A DNA stretch of 64,000 bases from JAHFTW01 sp038046785 (GCA_038046785.1 JBBSVM010000002.1:1-64000), one strand, 5' to 3'. Positions 34,936-43,069 are shown, numbered from the stretch's first letter. Numbers and translations: made by a program. Notes: generated by a model not told the origin, from the letters alone.

Positions 34936-35475
34936 GTGGAGAAGAGGGCTCTGCGCAATGAGGTGCAGGCACGACTGCGCGCCCTTGCTCCGGCGCAGCG
35001 CGCCCTCGAGGAGCAGCTCGTCGGGCTCGCCGTGCAAGCGTCGCCGGAATGGCAGACGGCTGGAACGCTCCTGCTCTATCGTTCGCACGGCGTCGAGTTT
35101 TCTACGGTCGGCCTCGCGAATGCGGCGTGGCGTGAAGGGAAACGCACCATCTTCCCGGTGACGACCTCGGAGGGGATTCGCCTGCGCCAGGCTGCCTCCT
35201 GGACGGAGTTCCGTGCCGGCGCGAACGGCATCTTGGAGCCGACCGGTCCCGCAGCGGAACCCTCGGAGGTGAAGCTCGCCATCGTTCCCGGTGTCGCCTT
35301 CACCCGCGCGGGGGGCCGGCTCGGGCGGGGCGGGGGCCATTACGACCGGTTCCTGCCAAGCCTTGCCTGTCCCATCTGGGGGCTCGCCTTCGACGCCCAA
35401 GTCGTGCCCGCTCTGGAGCTGGAGCCGCACGACCGCGGCGTGGACCGGGTCTGGAACACCTCAGCCATCGAATAG
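34936..35475 (+). CDS. 5-formyltetrahydrofolate cyclo-ligase
   Basis: A 179-residue enzyme that converts 5-formyl-THF to methenyl-THF with ATP. The N-terminal KRALRNEVQARLRAL basic helix, the TLLLYRSHGVEF strand and the diagnostic C-terminal motif GGRLGRGGGHYDRFL are present. GTG start, 50 bases from the divergent purP start. Its presence suggests folate-type C1 chemistry rather than, or in addition to, methanopterin. A perfect 12-base palindrome (TGAACCGGTTCA) directly follows the stop. Confidence 0.92.
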   Translation: MEKRALRNEVQARLRALAPAQRALEEQLVGLAVQASPEWQTAGTLLLYRSHGVEFSTVGLANAAWREGKRTIFPVTTSEGIRLRQAASWTEFRAGANGILEPTGPAAEPSEVKLAIVPGVAFTRAGGRLGRGGGHYDRFLPSLACPIWGLAFDAQVVPALELEPHDRGVDRVWNTSAIE

Positions 35476-35568
35476 TGAACCGGTTCATGTTCGGTGTATT
35501 TGTTCGTCTTGCGACGGGCTTTTCGGCGCCGTAGTTCGCGCCTTGCCGAAGCAGGTCACGATGGGTTT

Positions 35569-35757
35569 ATGCCGCGCCAAGCGCCCGTTCCCGTCCTGGT
35601 GAATGCCATGGACCACAACCCCATGCAGACCGTTATCCGCCGCCAAATGGGCATCGACGCCTTCGGCCTCGACGGCGACGACACTCCGCTCTGGGACTCC
35701 TGGGCCGACCGGCCGCGCGCCGTTGACCCGCTCTTTGGCCGGCCGCCCCAACGCTGA
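35569..35757 (+). CDS. Small hypothetical protein
   Basis: A possible 62-residue product (MPRQAPVPVLVNAMDHNP) with no family I recognise. The open frame extends upstream to 35494 without clear protein character. Polar, with a conserved-looking TPLWDSWADRP segment. No obvious ribosome binding site. It may be real because it fills an otherwise empty gap in the direction of its neighbours, but short frames arise easily at this GC content. Confidence 0.35.
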   Translation: MPRQAPVPVLVNAMDHNPMQTVIRRQMGIDAFGLDGDDTPLWDSWADRPRAVDPLFGRPPQR

Positions 35758-35816
35758 GGCGAACCCGACTTCGCCGGCAGGCATGGTGTTTTCGCGTCCG
35801 CCATGCTCGCGGACTC

Positions 35817-36239
35817 GTGGATCACACTCCGACCGTCCCCGCCGACGAGCGCGCTCTTCGGCTCCTCGAGCGCGCCCCGGAGCCGCAACGCGCGGCCCTC
35901 CTCGACGCGGTGGCTGTCGCGCAGACCGAGGCGGCCGCCGCCGGAGCCGAGCTGCAGGCGGAATTCGGCAAAGAGCACGTGGCCCTGATTGTTGGCTGCA
36001 ACCAGTTCGTCCGGCTCTGGCGTGGCGGCACCCAACCGGGTGCCGTCGAACTCCTTCTTGACGGTCCTGCCAAGAGCGAACTTGCGACCAAATTCCCGCT
36101 TGGCGACCCGGACGGAGCCGTGTTCAAGCTGTTTGGTTGGGTCCGCCTCGACCCCGCCGCCGGGCCGGCCACGGCGCTCGCGACCGGCGTGCGCGCCGCG
36201 TTTCGCAAGGCAGCCGCAACCAAGGCCCCCAAGAAGTGA
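35817..36239 (+). CDS. Small conserved-looking soluble protein
   Basis: A 140-residue product starting with GTG (MDHTPTVPADE). It has an N-terminal amphipathic helix (ALRLLERAPEPQRAALLDAV) and a strand-rich second half (HVALIVGCNQFVRLWRGG, GAVFKLFGWVRLDP). The second half brings DUF5655/DUF1801-type proteins to mind but I cannot assign it. No signal or membrane segment. It ends five bases before the convergent membrane gene's stop. Confidence 0.55.
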   Translation: MDHTPTVPADERALRLLERAPEPQRAALLDAVAVAQTEAAAAGAELQAEFGKEHVALIVGCNQFVRLWRGGTQPGAVELLLDGPAKSELATKFPLGDPDGAVFKLFGWVRLDPAAGPATALATGVRAAFRKAAATKAPKK

Positions 36240-36243
36240 GCGT

Positions 36244-36834
36244 TCAGGTCGCAAACAGGAGATAGCCAGCGAGGGCGGCCATGCCGAAATCCTCGACGAG
36301 CGTCACCTTGGTGAGCGGCACCTTGAGGAAGGTGCCGAGGCAGGAGCATTGGAAGCGCTCGCCCTTGAGCAGTTTGCGCGCGACGCCGACCCCGCTGAAC
36401 GTCATCACCGCGACTTCCGAGATGAGAAGGGCGCGGCTCTCCAATCCCATCAGCATCAGCAGGCCAAACAGCAGCTCGATGAAGGGATAGACGTAGCCGT
36501 AGGCGGGGACGCGGGAGGCAAGCAGGTCGTAGGTGGCGTAACCTTCGGCGAAACCGCGCAGATCCATCAGCTTGAAGCCGGCGAAGACGAGGAAGAAGCC
36601 CGCCATGAAGGTCGACACGGAGCGCGGCCATGCAAAGCGACCCGCCTGGAGGTCGGTGATGGCGAGAGCAACGGTGGCGGCCGTCAGCAGCGCGAGCACA
36701 ACGATGAGCGGAGCGTAGCTTGCCGAGGCCTCGGGTGCGGGCGGGGCGGTTTCATCGACGAGCGCCATGCCGCAGTCGGGGCAGCGGCCGGGGCCATTCT
36801 GTCGCACCTCATCATGCATCGGACAGACGTACAC
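36244..36834 (-). CDS. Heavy-metal-binding domain fused to a MauE/DoxX-like membrane domain
   Basis: About 196 residues. The N-terminus YVCPMHDEV...CPDCGMAL is the small heavy-metal-binding domain often found on copper P-type ATPases. Four helices of MauE/DoxX type follow, including FLVFAGFKLMDLRGFAEGYATYDL and a CSC pair (FQCSCLGTF) typical of MauE-like proteins. It may handle a metal or a disulfide at the membrane. GTG start at 36834 is the best fit; a TTG 18 bases upstream is possible. A SET-domain gene lies 31 bases upstream. Confidence 0.8.
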   Translation of the reverse strand: MYVCPMHDEVRQNGPGRCPDCGMALVDETAPPAPEASASYAPLIVVLALLTAATVALAITDLQAGRFAWPRSVSTFMAGFFLVFAGFKLMDLRGFAEGYATYDLLASRVPAYGYVYPFIELLFGLLMLMGLESRALLISEVAVMTFSGVGVARKLLKGERFQCSCLGTFLKVPLTKVTLVEDFGMAALAGYLLFAT

Positions 36835-36865
36835 GCGGCGGCAAAGCGGCAACGCGATGATGAGG

Positions 36866-37387
36866 CTAACGCGCCGCCTTGGCGCGCTTCTTCGGCTTCG
36901 GCTGCAGGCCCGCCGGCAGTGGGAGCCCTTCGCGTTTGATCCACGCCTTGAGTTGGCGGGTCTGGCCGGACCCAACGATGTAGCCGCGGCAGCGTGGGGC
37001 GCCGCAAAGGCAGCGCGGCGGCGGGTCCACGAAATCGAAGTGGTAGTCGTAGGTCAACTCGTCACCCGCCTTGATGGCTTTCTTGGCGACAATCCAGATG
37101 CGCCGGCCGCGGTCGTCTTGCGATTCGCAGTTGGGGGCGCAGGAGTGGTTGGCGAGGCGGGCCAGGTTCCAGGCGGGCGAGCCGTCGAGGTCGAAGCGCT
37201 TGTTGAGCGTGAAGACGTAGACGCGGCGTCGCGCCCACTGCCGCTCGGTGCGGCGCTCGCCTTCGGCTTTGGTGACTTTCGTGCCGCGGTACTCCATGAT
37301 GCGTTGGCCTTTCGCGAGGTCGCGGGCGGCAAACAGGCCACGGCCATGCAGACGCGACGAGGAGACGGTGACGTATTCCCATTTCAC
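36866..37387 (-). CDS. SET-domain protein lysine methyltransferase with post-SET zinc motif
   Basis: A 173-residue SET protein. SAM-binding GRGLFAARDLAKG (residues 15-27), the knot motif RLANHSCAPNC (N80-H81-S82-C83), the catalytic ELTYDYHF (Y113, Y115) and a post-SET CLCGAPRCRG (C126, C128, C133) are all intact. It should transfer methyl groups from SAM to lysine on a protein. The archaeal target is open: chromatin proteins are candidates. GTG start at 37387 is chosen because the first strand (WEYVTVSSSRLHG) begins there. Confidence 0.88.
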   Translation of the reverse strand: MKWEYVTVSSSRLHGRGLFAARDLAKGQRIMEYRGTKVTKAEGERRTERQWARRRVYVFTLNKRFDLDGSPAWNLARLANHSCAPNCESQDDRGRRIWIVAKKAIKAGDELTYDYHFDFVDPPPRCLCGAPRCRGYIVGSGQTRQLKAWIKREGLPLPAGLQPKPKKRAKAAR

Positions 37388-37468
37388 CGGGTCGGCAAGC
37401 AGGGCCACGGCGCTTGCGACTCCGCCGTTCGCATAAGATTTGGGGATGGGTCCCGCTTCGACAGCCTC

Positions 37469-38344
37469 ATGCTCCACCCCCCGACATCGCGGAGCGTGCG
37501 AACGGCTTCGGCCCTGGTCCTGCTGGTTCTCCTCGCGGGCTGCGCGTCCGCCCCCGCGACGACCGCTCCGGTCCCCGACCCCAACAAGGCGCCCGGCTAC
37601 TTCGACTCGCTCTGCACGTACGAGAACGACCGCCGCTTCGTGTTCGATTACATCGGTCTCATGCGCCCGGTGGCGGGCAACGGTCTCACCTACGGCGAAG
37701 ATGTGGAGCTCGGCGCTTGCGATCTCTACCAGGAAGACGGGGTCCACCTCGCGCTCGTCTTGGTTCCGAACCTCGGTGGACACGATCTCGATAGCTACGC
37801 CGTCGACCTGGTGCGGGCGTGGGGCCTTGGCGATGAGCAGCGGCTCGACGGCCTGCTTGTTCTCTACACGGCGGACGACGGTTTTGGTCGGCCTGCGGTG
37901 CGCGTCGAAGTGGGCTACGGTCTCGAAGGGGTCGTGAACGCCAACGTCGCGCGCGAAGCGGTGGATGGCATCGTCGCGCTCAAGAAATCCCGCATCGAGA
38001 ACGGCAGCTCGGAGCCGGAGGCGACGGCGCACGCCCTCGCGGCAGGAACCAACGCCCTCGCCCTCTTCACGCAGTCCAACCACGAAGGGGTCGCTGGCGA
38101 GGCGAGCGGCGACGGGGGCGGATTCCGCATCCAGTGGTGGATGATTCTCATCGCGGTCGTGGTCCTCATGAGCTTGCTCGGCCGGCGTGGTCGCGGCGTG
38201 GGAGGATTCGCCGGCGGCATGATTTTGGGCGGCATGATGCGGCGCGGCGGACGCGGAGGCGGCGGCTTCGGAGGCGGACGTTCCGGCGGCGGAGGCTTCG
38301 GTGGCGGCAAATCGGGTGGCGGCGGCTGGGGCGGCCGTTTCTGA
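37469..38344 (+). CDS. TPM-domain (YgcG-like) membrane-anchored lipoprotein-like protein
   Basis: A 291-residue protein. The N-terminus has a signal segment ending in a lipobox-like LLAGCAS. A TPM domain follows (about residues 60-180; LVLVPNLGGHDLDSYAVDL, LVLYTADDGFGRPAVRVEVGYGLEG), then a membrane helix (WWMILIAVVVLMSLLG) and a Gly-rich tail with FGGG repeats. This is the classic YgcG layout. It is paired with a LemA gene 59 bases downstream, the usual partner. The pair probably works in membrane-protein quality control; role inferred from family. Confidence 0.88.
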   Translation: MLHPPTSRSVRTASALVLLVLLAGCASAPATTAPVPDPNKAPGYFDSLCTYENDRRFVFDYIGLMRPVAGNGLTYGEDVELGACDLYQEDGVHLALVLVPNLGGHDLDSYAVDLVRAWGLGDEQRLDGLLVLYTADDGFGRPAVRVEVGYGLEGVVNANVAREAVDGIVALKKSRIENGSSEPEATAHALAAGTNALALFTQSNHEGVAGEASGDGGGFRIQWWMILIAVVVLMSLLGRRGRGVGGFAGGMILGGMMRRGGRGGGGFGGGRSGGGGFGGGKSGGGGWGGRF

Positions 38345-38403
38345 TTGCATGAAAGCGGCGCGAAGGAGCAGTTTCAAGAATCGGGCCACCCCATGCGCGC
38401 TCG

Positions 38404-38988
38404 ATGGCTCTCACGAAGAACGTCAAGCTGCTCATCGGCCTCGGCGCCCTGCTCATCGTCGGCCTGATGGTGATGTCGAGCTACAACGGCCTGGTCTCGG
38501 CCCGCACCGGCGTCGAGACGCAGGAGAACCAGGTCGGTGTTGCCTACGCCCGCAAGCTCGACCTCATCCCCGGCCTCACCGACCTCGCCCAGCAGTACCT
38601 GAAGAACGAGACCGAAGTGCAGGCGCGCATCGCCGCCCTACGCAGCGGGGCTTGCGCCGACCCGAAGAGCCTCGAGGAGCAGGACACCTGCAGCAGCCAG
38701 GTGACGGAGACGAACAACTTCGTCATCCGCGTCGTGAACGAGAACTACCCCAACCTCAAGGGCATCGCGCTCTATGAGAACGTGCAGACCGAGATGGTCA
38801 ACAGCCAGAATAAAATCAGCACCGAACAGGTGCTCTACAACGACGCCGTTGGCGCCTACAACGCCAAGGTGCAGAAGTTCCCCACCAACTTGATGGCAGG
38901 CCTCTTCGGCTTCGAAGCGAAACCCTTCATCGGCACGAAATCCACCGGCGGCTCTGCGGCTGGCCTCGGAACGAACAACCTGAACTGA
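38404..38988 (+). CDS. lemA: LemA family membrane protein
   Basis: A 194-residue LemA protein: one N-terminal helix (LLIGLGALLIVGLMVMSSYN), then a helical domain with the family motifs ARKLDLIPGLTDLAQQYL, ENYPNLKG and VLYNDAVGAYNAKVQKFP, followed by GLFGFEAKPFI. ATG start. The usual neighbour, a TPM/YgcG gene, lies just upstream. An extra cysteine pair (residues 81 and 98) in the extracytoplasmic helix bundle could form a disulfide. Function of the family is not settled. Confidence 0.92.
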   Translation: MALTKNVKLLIGLGALLIVGLMVMSSYNGLVSARTGVETQENQVGVAYARKLDLIPGLTDLAQQYLKNETEVQARIAALRSGACADPKSLEEQDTCSSQVTETNNFVIRVVNENYPNLKGIALYENVQTEMVNSQNKISTEQVLYNDAVGAYNAKVQKFPTNLMAGLFGFEAKPFIGTKSTGGSAAGLGTNNLN

Positions 38989-39064
38989 ACCCGCTTCTGC
39001 TCGGCTCAGTCACTCCTTCCGGCCGAAGCAAAACGTCAAGGCCGCGAGGCGTCAAGTCTCCACT

Positions 39065-39913
39065 ATGCCCTGCACCGTCGAACGCATCAGCTCCGCCCCC
39101 GCCACCCCGGAGGGCGACGGCATGGTTGTCCACCGCGCCTTTCCGAGCCAAACGGTCGGCCGCCTCGACCCGTTCCTGATGCTCGACGAGATGGGGCCGC
39201 TGACCTTGCCGCCCAACTCCCGCGCCGGCTTCCCCGACCATCCCCACCGCGGCTTCGAGACGGTCACCTACCTGCTCGAGGGGGAGTTCGAGCACCGCGA
39301 CTCGCACGGCCACAAAGGACGACTCGGCCCCGGCGACGTGCAGTGGATGACGGCGGGTTCGGGCGTTTTGCATTCGGAGATGCCGTCTGCCACACTGCGC
39401 AAATCGGGCGGGACGCTGCACGGCCTGCAGCTCTGGGTCAATCTTCCCAAGCGCGACAAGATGATGCCGGCGCGCTACCAGGAGTTCCCGTCGGCGAGCC
39501 TGCCGCGCGTCGATTTGCCCAACGGCTTCGTGCGCATTCTTGCAGGTCGGTTCCAGGATGCGAAGGCGATCATCGCGACGCAGACCCCCATCCAGTTCCT
39601 GCACGCCGAGTTGAACCACGGCGCGGTGACGATGGATGTGCCCGCCGGACACCGCGCGTTCGCCTACGTCGTTCGCGGCTCGGGAACCGTGGCCGGAAAG
39701 CCGGTGCGCCACAGCGAGTTGGCCGTCCTCGCGGGCGACGGCGCCGTCGCGGTCGAGGCGGGGCCCGACGGCATCGGATTGGTTCTCATTTCGGGCGTTC
39801 CTCTGCGGGAGCCGGTGTTCCAGTCCGGACCGTTTGTGATGACGACGCGCGACGAAATCATCCAAGCCTACACCGATTACCAGGACGGCAAGTTCGGCAC
39901 CATCGCGCGCTGA
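39065..39913 (+). CDS. Pirin family protein (bicupin)
   Basis: A 282-residue pirin. The N-terminal cupin has GFPDHPHRGFETVTYLLEGEFEHRDSHGH, with the metal-binding histidines and glutamate, and LGPGDVQWMTAGSGVLHSEMP. The C-terminal cupin follows (YVVRGSGTVAGKPVRHSELAVL) and the end matches the family (SGPFVMTTRDEIIQAYTDYQDGKFG). Pirins bind iron; some are quercetinases, and the real substrate in archaea is unknown. ATG start and family-typical length. Confidence 0.93.
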   Translation: MPCTVERISSAPATPEGDGMVVHRAFPSQTVGRLDPFLMLDEMGPLTLPPNSRAGFPDHPHRGFETVTYLLEGEFEHRDSHGHKGRLGPGDVQWMTAGSGVLHSEMPSATLRKSGGTLHGLQLWVNLPKRDKMMPARYQEFPSASLPRVDLPNGFVRILAGRFQDAKAIIATQTPIQFLHAELNHGAVTMDVPAGHRAFAYVVRGSGTVAGKPVRHSELAVLAGDGAVAVEAGPDGIGLVLISGVPLREPVFQSGPFVMTTRDEIIQAYTDYQDGKFGTIAR

Positions 39914-39943
39914 AGCTCACGTTGCATCGGCGCAAGGCGTGCT

Positions 39944-40546
39944 CTACCAGGGGACGTCCTTGAGTCCCATCCAGTACCCGATGCGGTTGACGCTCAGGTG
40001 CAGGACCGGCGTCAAGACCAGAAGCGTGGCAAGGACCACCCAATCGGAGAGGAAGGCGTCGGCGACCCAGCCGGTCGGGAGAAGCCAACTGAACAGGAAG
40101 ATGCTCGCCAATCCGAACACCACGAAATCCAGCTGGTCGAAGGGAATCCAGGAGCCGCCGCGCTCGATGGCGCGCCGCCGCTTGAAGTAGGATTTCACCG
40201 CGTCCCCGACCAGGGCAAAGGCGCCGAGGATGGCGCCGAAGAGGAAGATGTTGCTCGTGGAGGCGCCAGCGCTGCGGCCGAAATCGTCCGTGTCGAGGAC
40301 GAACGCGGTCACTGGGGCAAGGAGCGATAGGACGATGGCGGTGATGCCGCCAAAGAAGGCGCCGCCGACGAGGCCACGCCACGTCTTGCCGGGGCCGAGG
40401 ATGCGTCGTCCATCCGCGGCGTTGCGGCCTCCGTCGATGGGCGCCGTCCAATCCGGAATGAGGCGTGCCACGAAGACGGGGGCCATGTTGGCGACGTAGG
40501 CGGGCAGGAAGAGCCAGAGCCCGCGCAAGATGCCGCTCCAGTCCAC
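39944..40546 (-). CDS. carS: CDP-archaeol synthase CarS
   Basis: A 200-residue membrane enzyme of the CarS (former DUF46) family that activates archaetidic lipid precursors with CTP. The conserved ILGPGKTWRGLVGGAFFGG, the ALVGDAVKSYFKRR loop and GSWIPFDQLDFVVFG are diagnostic. Five helices. GTG start at 40546 (VDWSGILRGLWLFLPAYVANMAPVF). It shows archaeal ether-lipid synthesis and is good taxonomic evidence. Convergent with the pirin gene, 30 bases apart. Confidence 0.93.
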   Translation of the reverse strand: MDWSGILRGLWLFLPAYVANMAPVFVARLIPDWTAPIDGGRNAADGRRILGPGKTWRGLVGGAFFGGITAIVLSLLAPVTAFVLDTDDFGRSAGASTSNIFLFGAILGAFALVGDAVKSYFKRRRAIERGGSWIPFDQLDFVVFGLASIFLFSWLLPTGWVADAFLSDWVVLATLLVLTPVLHLSVNRIGYWMGLKDVPW

Positions 40547-40652
40547 GGGCGGGCGACGAAGGCGGGTGCGATAAACCCGTCCGGGCGCCACATGCTGGCA
40601 CACGCCTTGGCCTGTCGCGCCGCAGCAAATCGTCGTCGTGCCATCTCTTGGC

Positions 40653-40859
40653 ATGGCCACCCTTGCCATCTCAGGTCTGTCCGCAGCCGCCCACGCCCCC
40701 GACGCCGAGCGTCTGGTGCGCGCTTTCGAAGCATACAGCAGCCACCACGCCACCCTTGGGCAGGCGTCGGTCATCGCGCACCTGCCGATGACGGTGTTCC
40801 TCGATGAGGCGCGGCGCGCCGGGGTGCTGCCCGTGTACCGGGGCCCAGGTTGCGAGTAA
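40653..40859 (+). CDS. UPF0175-like small protein (possible antitoxin)
   Basis: A 68-residue protein. The core LVRAFEAYSSHHATLGQASVIAHLPMTVFLDEARRAGVLPVYRG fits the UPF0175 pattern, in which a helix-turn-helix-like segment is followed by a short strand ending PVY. Members are thought to be antitoxins. No toxin gene sits directly beside it; the next genes are a complete VapBC pair. It marks the left end of the toxin-antitoxin island. ATG at 40653; 40638 is an alternative. Confidence 0.55.
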   Translation: MATLAISGLSAAAHAPDAERLVRAFEAYSSHHATLGQASVIAHLPMTVFLDEARRAGVLPVYRGPGCE

Positions 40860-40912
40860 AGTCGCCGCAAAAGAGGAAAATCTGAAGTAGTATTGCCATG
40901 CTATTGCACTTT

Positions 40913-41128
40913 GTGACGCGACAAGTTGCCCTCGCGGAATCCACCTATGCGCGCCTGCGCCGCAGCCGCCACCCCGGCGAGAGTTTCAGCAAGGCCATTG
41001 ACCGGCTCTTGGACGGCGCGAAGGACCCAATGGGCTTCGTCAAGCGCCTCCCGAAAGCGGACCTTACGCCGGAAGAGCATCTGCGGATGATTGAGGAGGA
41101 CCGCAACTCCGATTGGGTGGATTTCTGA
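40913..41128 (+). CDS. VapB-type antitoxin
   Basis: A 71-residue antitoxin. I place the start at the GTG at 40913 because its paralogue at 50562 begins at the same point (both read M-TRQVAL after the start), although an ATG at 40898 is in frame. The first part (TRQVALAESTYARLRRSRHPGESFSKAIDRLLD) is the DNA-binding ribbon-helix-like domain of the archaeal VapB/DUF217 antitoxins. The acidic end would cover the toxin. TGA overlaps the toxin ATG by one base. Confidence 0.8.
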   Translation: MTRQVALAESTYARLRRSRHPGESFSKAIDRLLDGAKDPMGFVKRLPKADLTPEEHLRMIEEDRNSDWVDF

Positions 41129-41493
41129 TGGTGGTGTTGGACACCAACTTCCTGGTCGCTCTGCGGGCACAGGAGCCGGCCGCCATCCGCTTGCTGGCGG
41201 ACCTTGCCGGCGAACGTCTCCTGGTCCCAAGCGTGGTGGCTGTCGAGTTTCTGACCGGTTTTCCGGATGTCGAAGCCGCCCGCGATGGGCTCGAGCGTTC
41301 GTTTCATGTGGAGCACACCAACGGCGATTGGCTTGTGGCGGCGGCTCGCATGCGACGTCGGTTGCGAGGCGCGGGTCGCGCCCGCCTTGCAGATGCGTGG
41401 ATTGCAACGTGGGCCACTCTGCACGATACGTTCGTCGTCACTCGCAATGAGACCGATTTCCAGCGCCTCGGTGTGCGCACCCGCGCCTGGTGA
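41128..41493 (+). CDS. VapC toxin, PIN-domain ribonuclease
   Basis: A 121-residue PIN protein. Active-site acids are in VLDTNFLVAL (D5), SVVAVEFLTG (E), LADAWIATWA (D) and TRNETDF. It should cleave RNA, in characterised cases tRNA or rRNA, when freed from its antitoxin. ATG overlaps the antitoxin stop (TGATG), giving translational coupling. Its closest relative in the window is the PIN gene at 50822. Its stop is directly next to the convergent Cas4-like gene's stop. Confidence 0.88.
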   Translation: MVVLDTNFLVALRAQEPAAIRLLADLAGERLLVPSVVAVEFLTGFPDVEAARDGLERSFHVEHTNGDWLVAAARMRRRLRGAGRARLADAWIATWATLHDTFVVTRNETDFQRLGVRTRAW

Positions 41494-42369
41494 CTATGCC
41501 AATTTCTGCTCGCAGGCGGCGCGGCGCGCGCAGCCCCGGCAGCGTCCCGCCTGCTCGTGGTCGCGGTCGGCGCGTCCTGCCAAGGTGGCCGCCTGCATCT
41601 GCGCGAGGGTGGCGTCCAGGTCCGCCTTCAATTGCGGCGTCCAATCGACGCGGAAGATGCCGTCGGGGTACTGCAGGAGACCATACTGGGGCGCCTGGCC
41701 GTTGGCGTCCAGAAGCCGCAGGTAGCAGGCGAGCTGGAGGGTGTGGCTGCGGTAGGGGTGATCGGGGGTGCGGCCGCTCTTCACTTCGACCGGGGTCGGC
41801 CCTTCGCGGGTCTGCAGGATGTAGTCGGGCCGTCCTGAGAGTCCCCGCACGACGTCGCTCAGGAGGGGGGTCTGCTCGGCCAGGTCGCTCGCCAGGAGGC
41901 GGCCGGGGACGAGGCCGGAGGCGCGCTGCTCGCGCCGGTACCTGATCTGGGCGAGGAAGGCGATGACGAGGAGGGCGCCCGAGGCGGCGGTGGCGACGAT
42001 GGCGGTGGAGAGCAGGATGACGTGCTGCTCGACGGCCCGCAGGTAGAGCAGCTCCAGAGTCAGGAAGGTGGCGGAGGCGGCAACACCAAGGATGCGAAAC
42101 GCCCAGCGCAGGGCATAGCGGTAGTCCCGTTTCTCACGCTCGACGGCGGTCTGCTGCGCGCCCAGGGCGTCATGCCTGGCTTGGCCGCGCCGCGCCGCGT
42201 CCCCTGCCCCGGAGGCGCCCTGCTTGGCCAGCCACCAGTTGTGGGCGCAGTAGCCGAACTGCTCCACCTCCTTGGCTGAGGGCACAGCGGGGGCAGGGGT
42301 GGGAGGCGGATGACGCTTTGCGTCGCAGGAAGAAACCAAGCGTCGGCTTGGATGCTCGGCGGAATGCAT
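41494..42369 (-). CDS. Membrane-anchored Cas4-like PD-(D/E)XK nuclease
   Basis: A 291-residue protein with a full Cas4 layout interrupted by two membrane helices. C41 is in GYCAHNWW and H66 in RRGQARH. The helices lie at about 94-112 and 117-141. The nuclease core has D182 in GRPDYIL, E195-V-K197 (PVEVKSGR) and Q212-x3-Y216. The final C277-x2-C280-x5-C286 set would complete a 4Fe-4S cluster with C41. No CRISPR array or other cas gene is in the window. ATG at 42369. Likely a membrane-bound exonuclease; the biological role is open. Confidence 0.82.
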   Translation of the reverse strand: MHSAEHPSRRLVSSCDAKRHPPPTPAPAVPSAKEVEQFGYCAHNWWLAKQGASGAGDAARRGQARHDALGAQQTAVEREKRDYRYALRWAFRILGVAASATFLTLELLYLRAVEQHVILLSTAIVATAASGALLVIAFLAQIRYRREQRASGLVPGRLLASDLAEQTPLLSDVVRGLSGRPDYILQTREGPTPVEVKSGRTPDHPYRSHTLQLACYLRLLDANGQAPQYGLLQYPDGIFRVDWTPQLKADLDATLAQMQAATLAGRADRDHEQAGRCRGCARRAACEQKLA

Positions 42370-42402
42370 ACATACCTCCCCATCACATATCCATTTGTGC
42401 AG

Positions 42403-42699
42403 ATGCTCGCAACGCCCCCCAAGCCAGCTTTCGCGCGTCCTGGTGCCAACCCCACCCTCGAGACCATCGAGTACATCCGCGCCGCGCTGCGCATGGCACA
42501 CGGCCCCATCAGCCGCAACGAGCTTCGTCGCCACCTCACGTCGTGGGGTCATGGCACGAGCGGACCCAGCCTGAACGCCGCGCTTGGGTTCCTGGCCGAG
42601 GAGGGCGCCGTCGTCGAGGGCAGCAAGGGCCTGCAGTGGGCCGCGCCGGCTGAGGGCTCGATGCTGACGACCATCCGCCGCAAACGCCGCGGCATCTGA
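42403..42699 (+). CDS. Small winged-helix protein, putative antitoxin (module A)
   Basis: A 98-residue protein. The region ETIEYIRAALRMAHGPISRNELRRHL is a helix-turn-helix of winged type and it ends in a wing strand AVVEGSKGLQW. The same pattern (ISVNEIKRRM ... EGSKGVLW) occurs in the gene at 44920, so the two are paralogues. ATG at 42403; an ATG at 42364 would add 13 residues. Seven bases separate it from a RelE-like gene. I infer a transcriptional-repressor antitoxin. Confidence 0.65.
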   Translation: MLATPPKPAFARPGANPTLETIEYIRAALRMAHGPISRNELRRHLTSWGHGTSGPSLNAALGFLAEEGAVVEGSKGLQWAAPAEGSMLTTIRRKRRGI

Positions 42700-42706
42700 G
42701 GCAGTT

Positions 42707-43069
42707 GTGCCGCCCCCACTGCGGGCATCCGAGGTCATCTTCAGCGAGCGCGCCGATCTTGCCAAGGCCAACCTTGGCAAATCCAAGAAGCCCGAGGCGG
42801 CCAGCATCCTGCGCAGGCTCGATTACCTCGAGCAGCGTCTCCTGGCCGACGGCCAAGAGGGCGAGGTCATTCCGTTGCCTCTGCCGAAGCCTGCTCGCCT
42901 GCTCGAACAGGTTCACGGCGTGCTTGGCAGCCTTTACTGCTGCGACTTGCCCGATTTCTGGCGTCTGCTCTACACGATTGTTCGCGCCGACGGGAAGCCC
43001 TACGTGTACATCCTTGAGGTCGTCGAACACGCGCAGTACGACAAGTGGTTTCCCAACAAGGGCCGTTGA
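42707..43069 (+). CDS. RelE-like toxin candidate (module A)
   Basis: A 120-residue protein starting with GTG. The N-terminal half is helical (KPEAASILRRLDYLEQRLLAD). The C-terminal half, DFWRLLYTIVRADGKPYVYILEVVEHAQYDKWF, follows the RelE/ParE fold order: a WR strand, a long hairpin and a terminal H-x3-Y motif. It is far longer at the N-terminus than typical RelE. Paired with the winged-helix gene just upstream. Toxin activity is inferred from fold and context only. Confidence 0.6.
   Translation: MPPPLRASEVIFSERADLAKANLGKSKKPEAASILRRLDYLEQRLLADGQEGEVIPLPLPKPARLLEQVHGVLGSLYCCDLPDFWRLLYTIVRADGKPYVYILEVVEHAQYDKWFPNKGR

Noticed and set aside
35476..35490. TGAACCGGTTCA palindrome after the cyclo-ligase gene as a regulator site
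   Set aside because: It is a single 12-base palindrome with no repeat elsewhere noticed and no nearby promoter-like element in the right place. Not enough to call an operator.
41494..42369. Cas4-like gene as part of a CRISPR-Cas system
   Set aside because: No repeat-spacer array and no other cas gene is seen in the window, and the protein carries a membrane hairpin not found in adaptation Cas4 as I know it.
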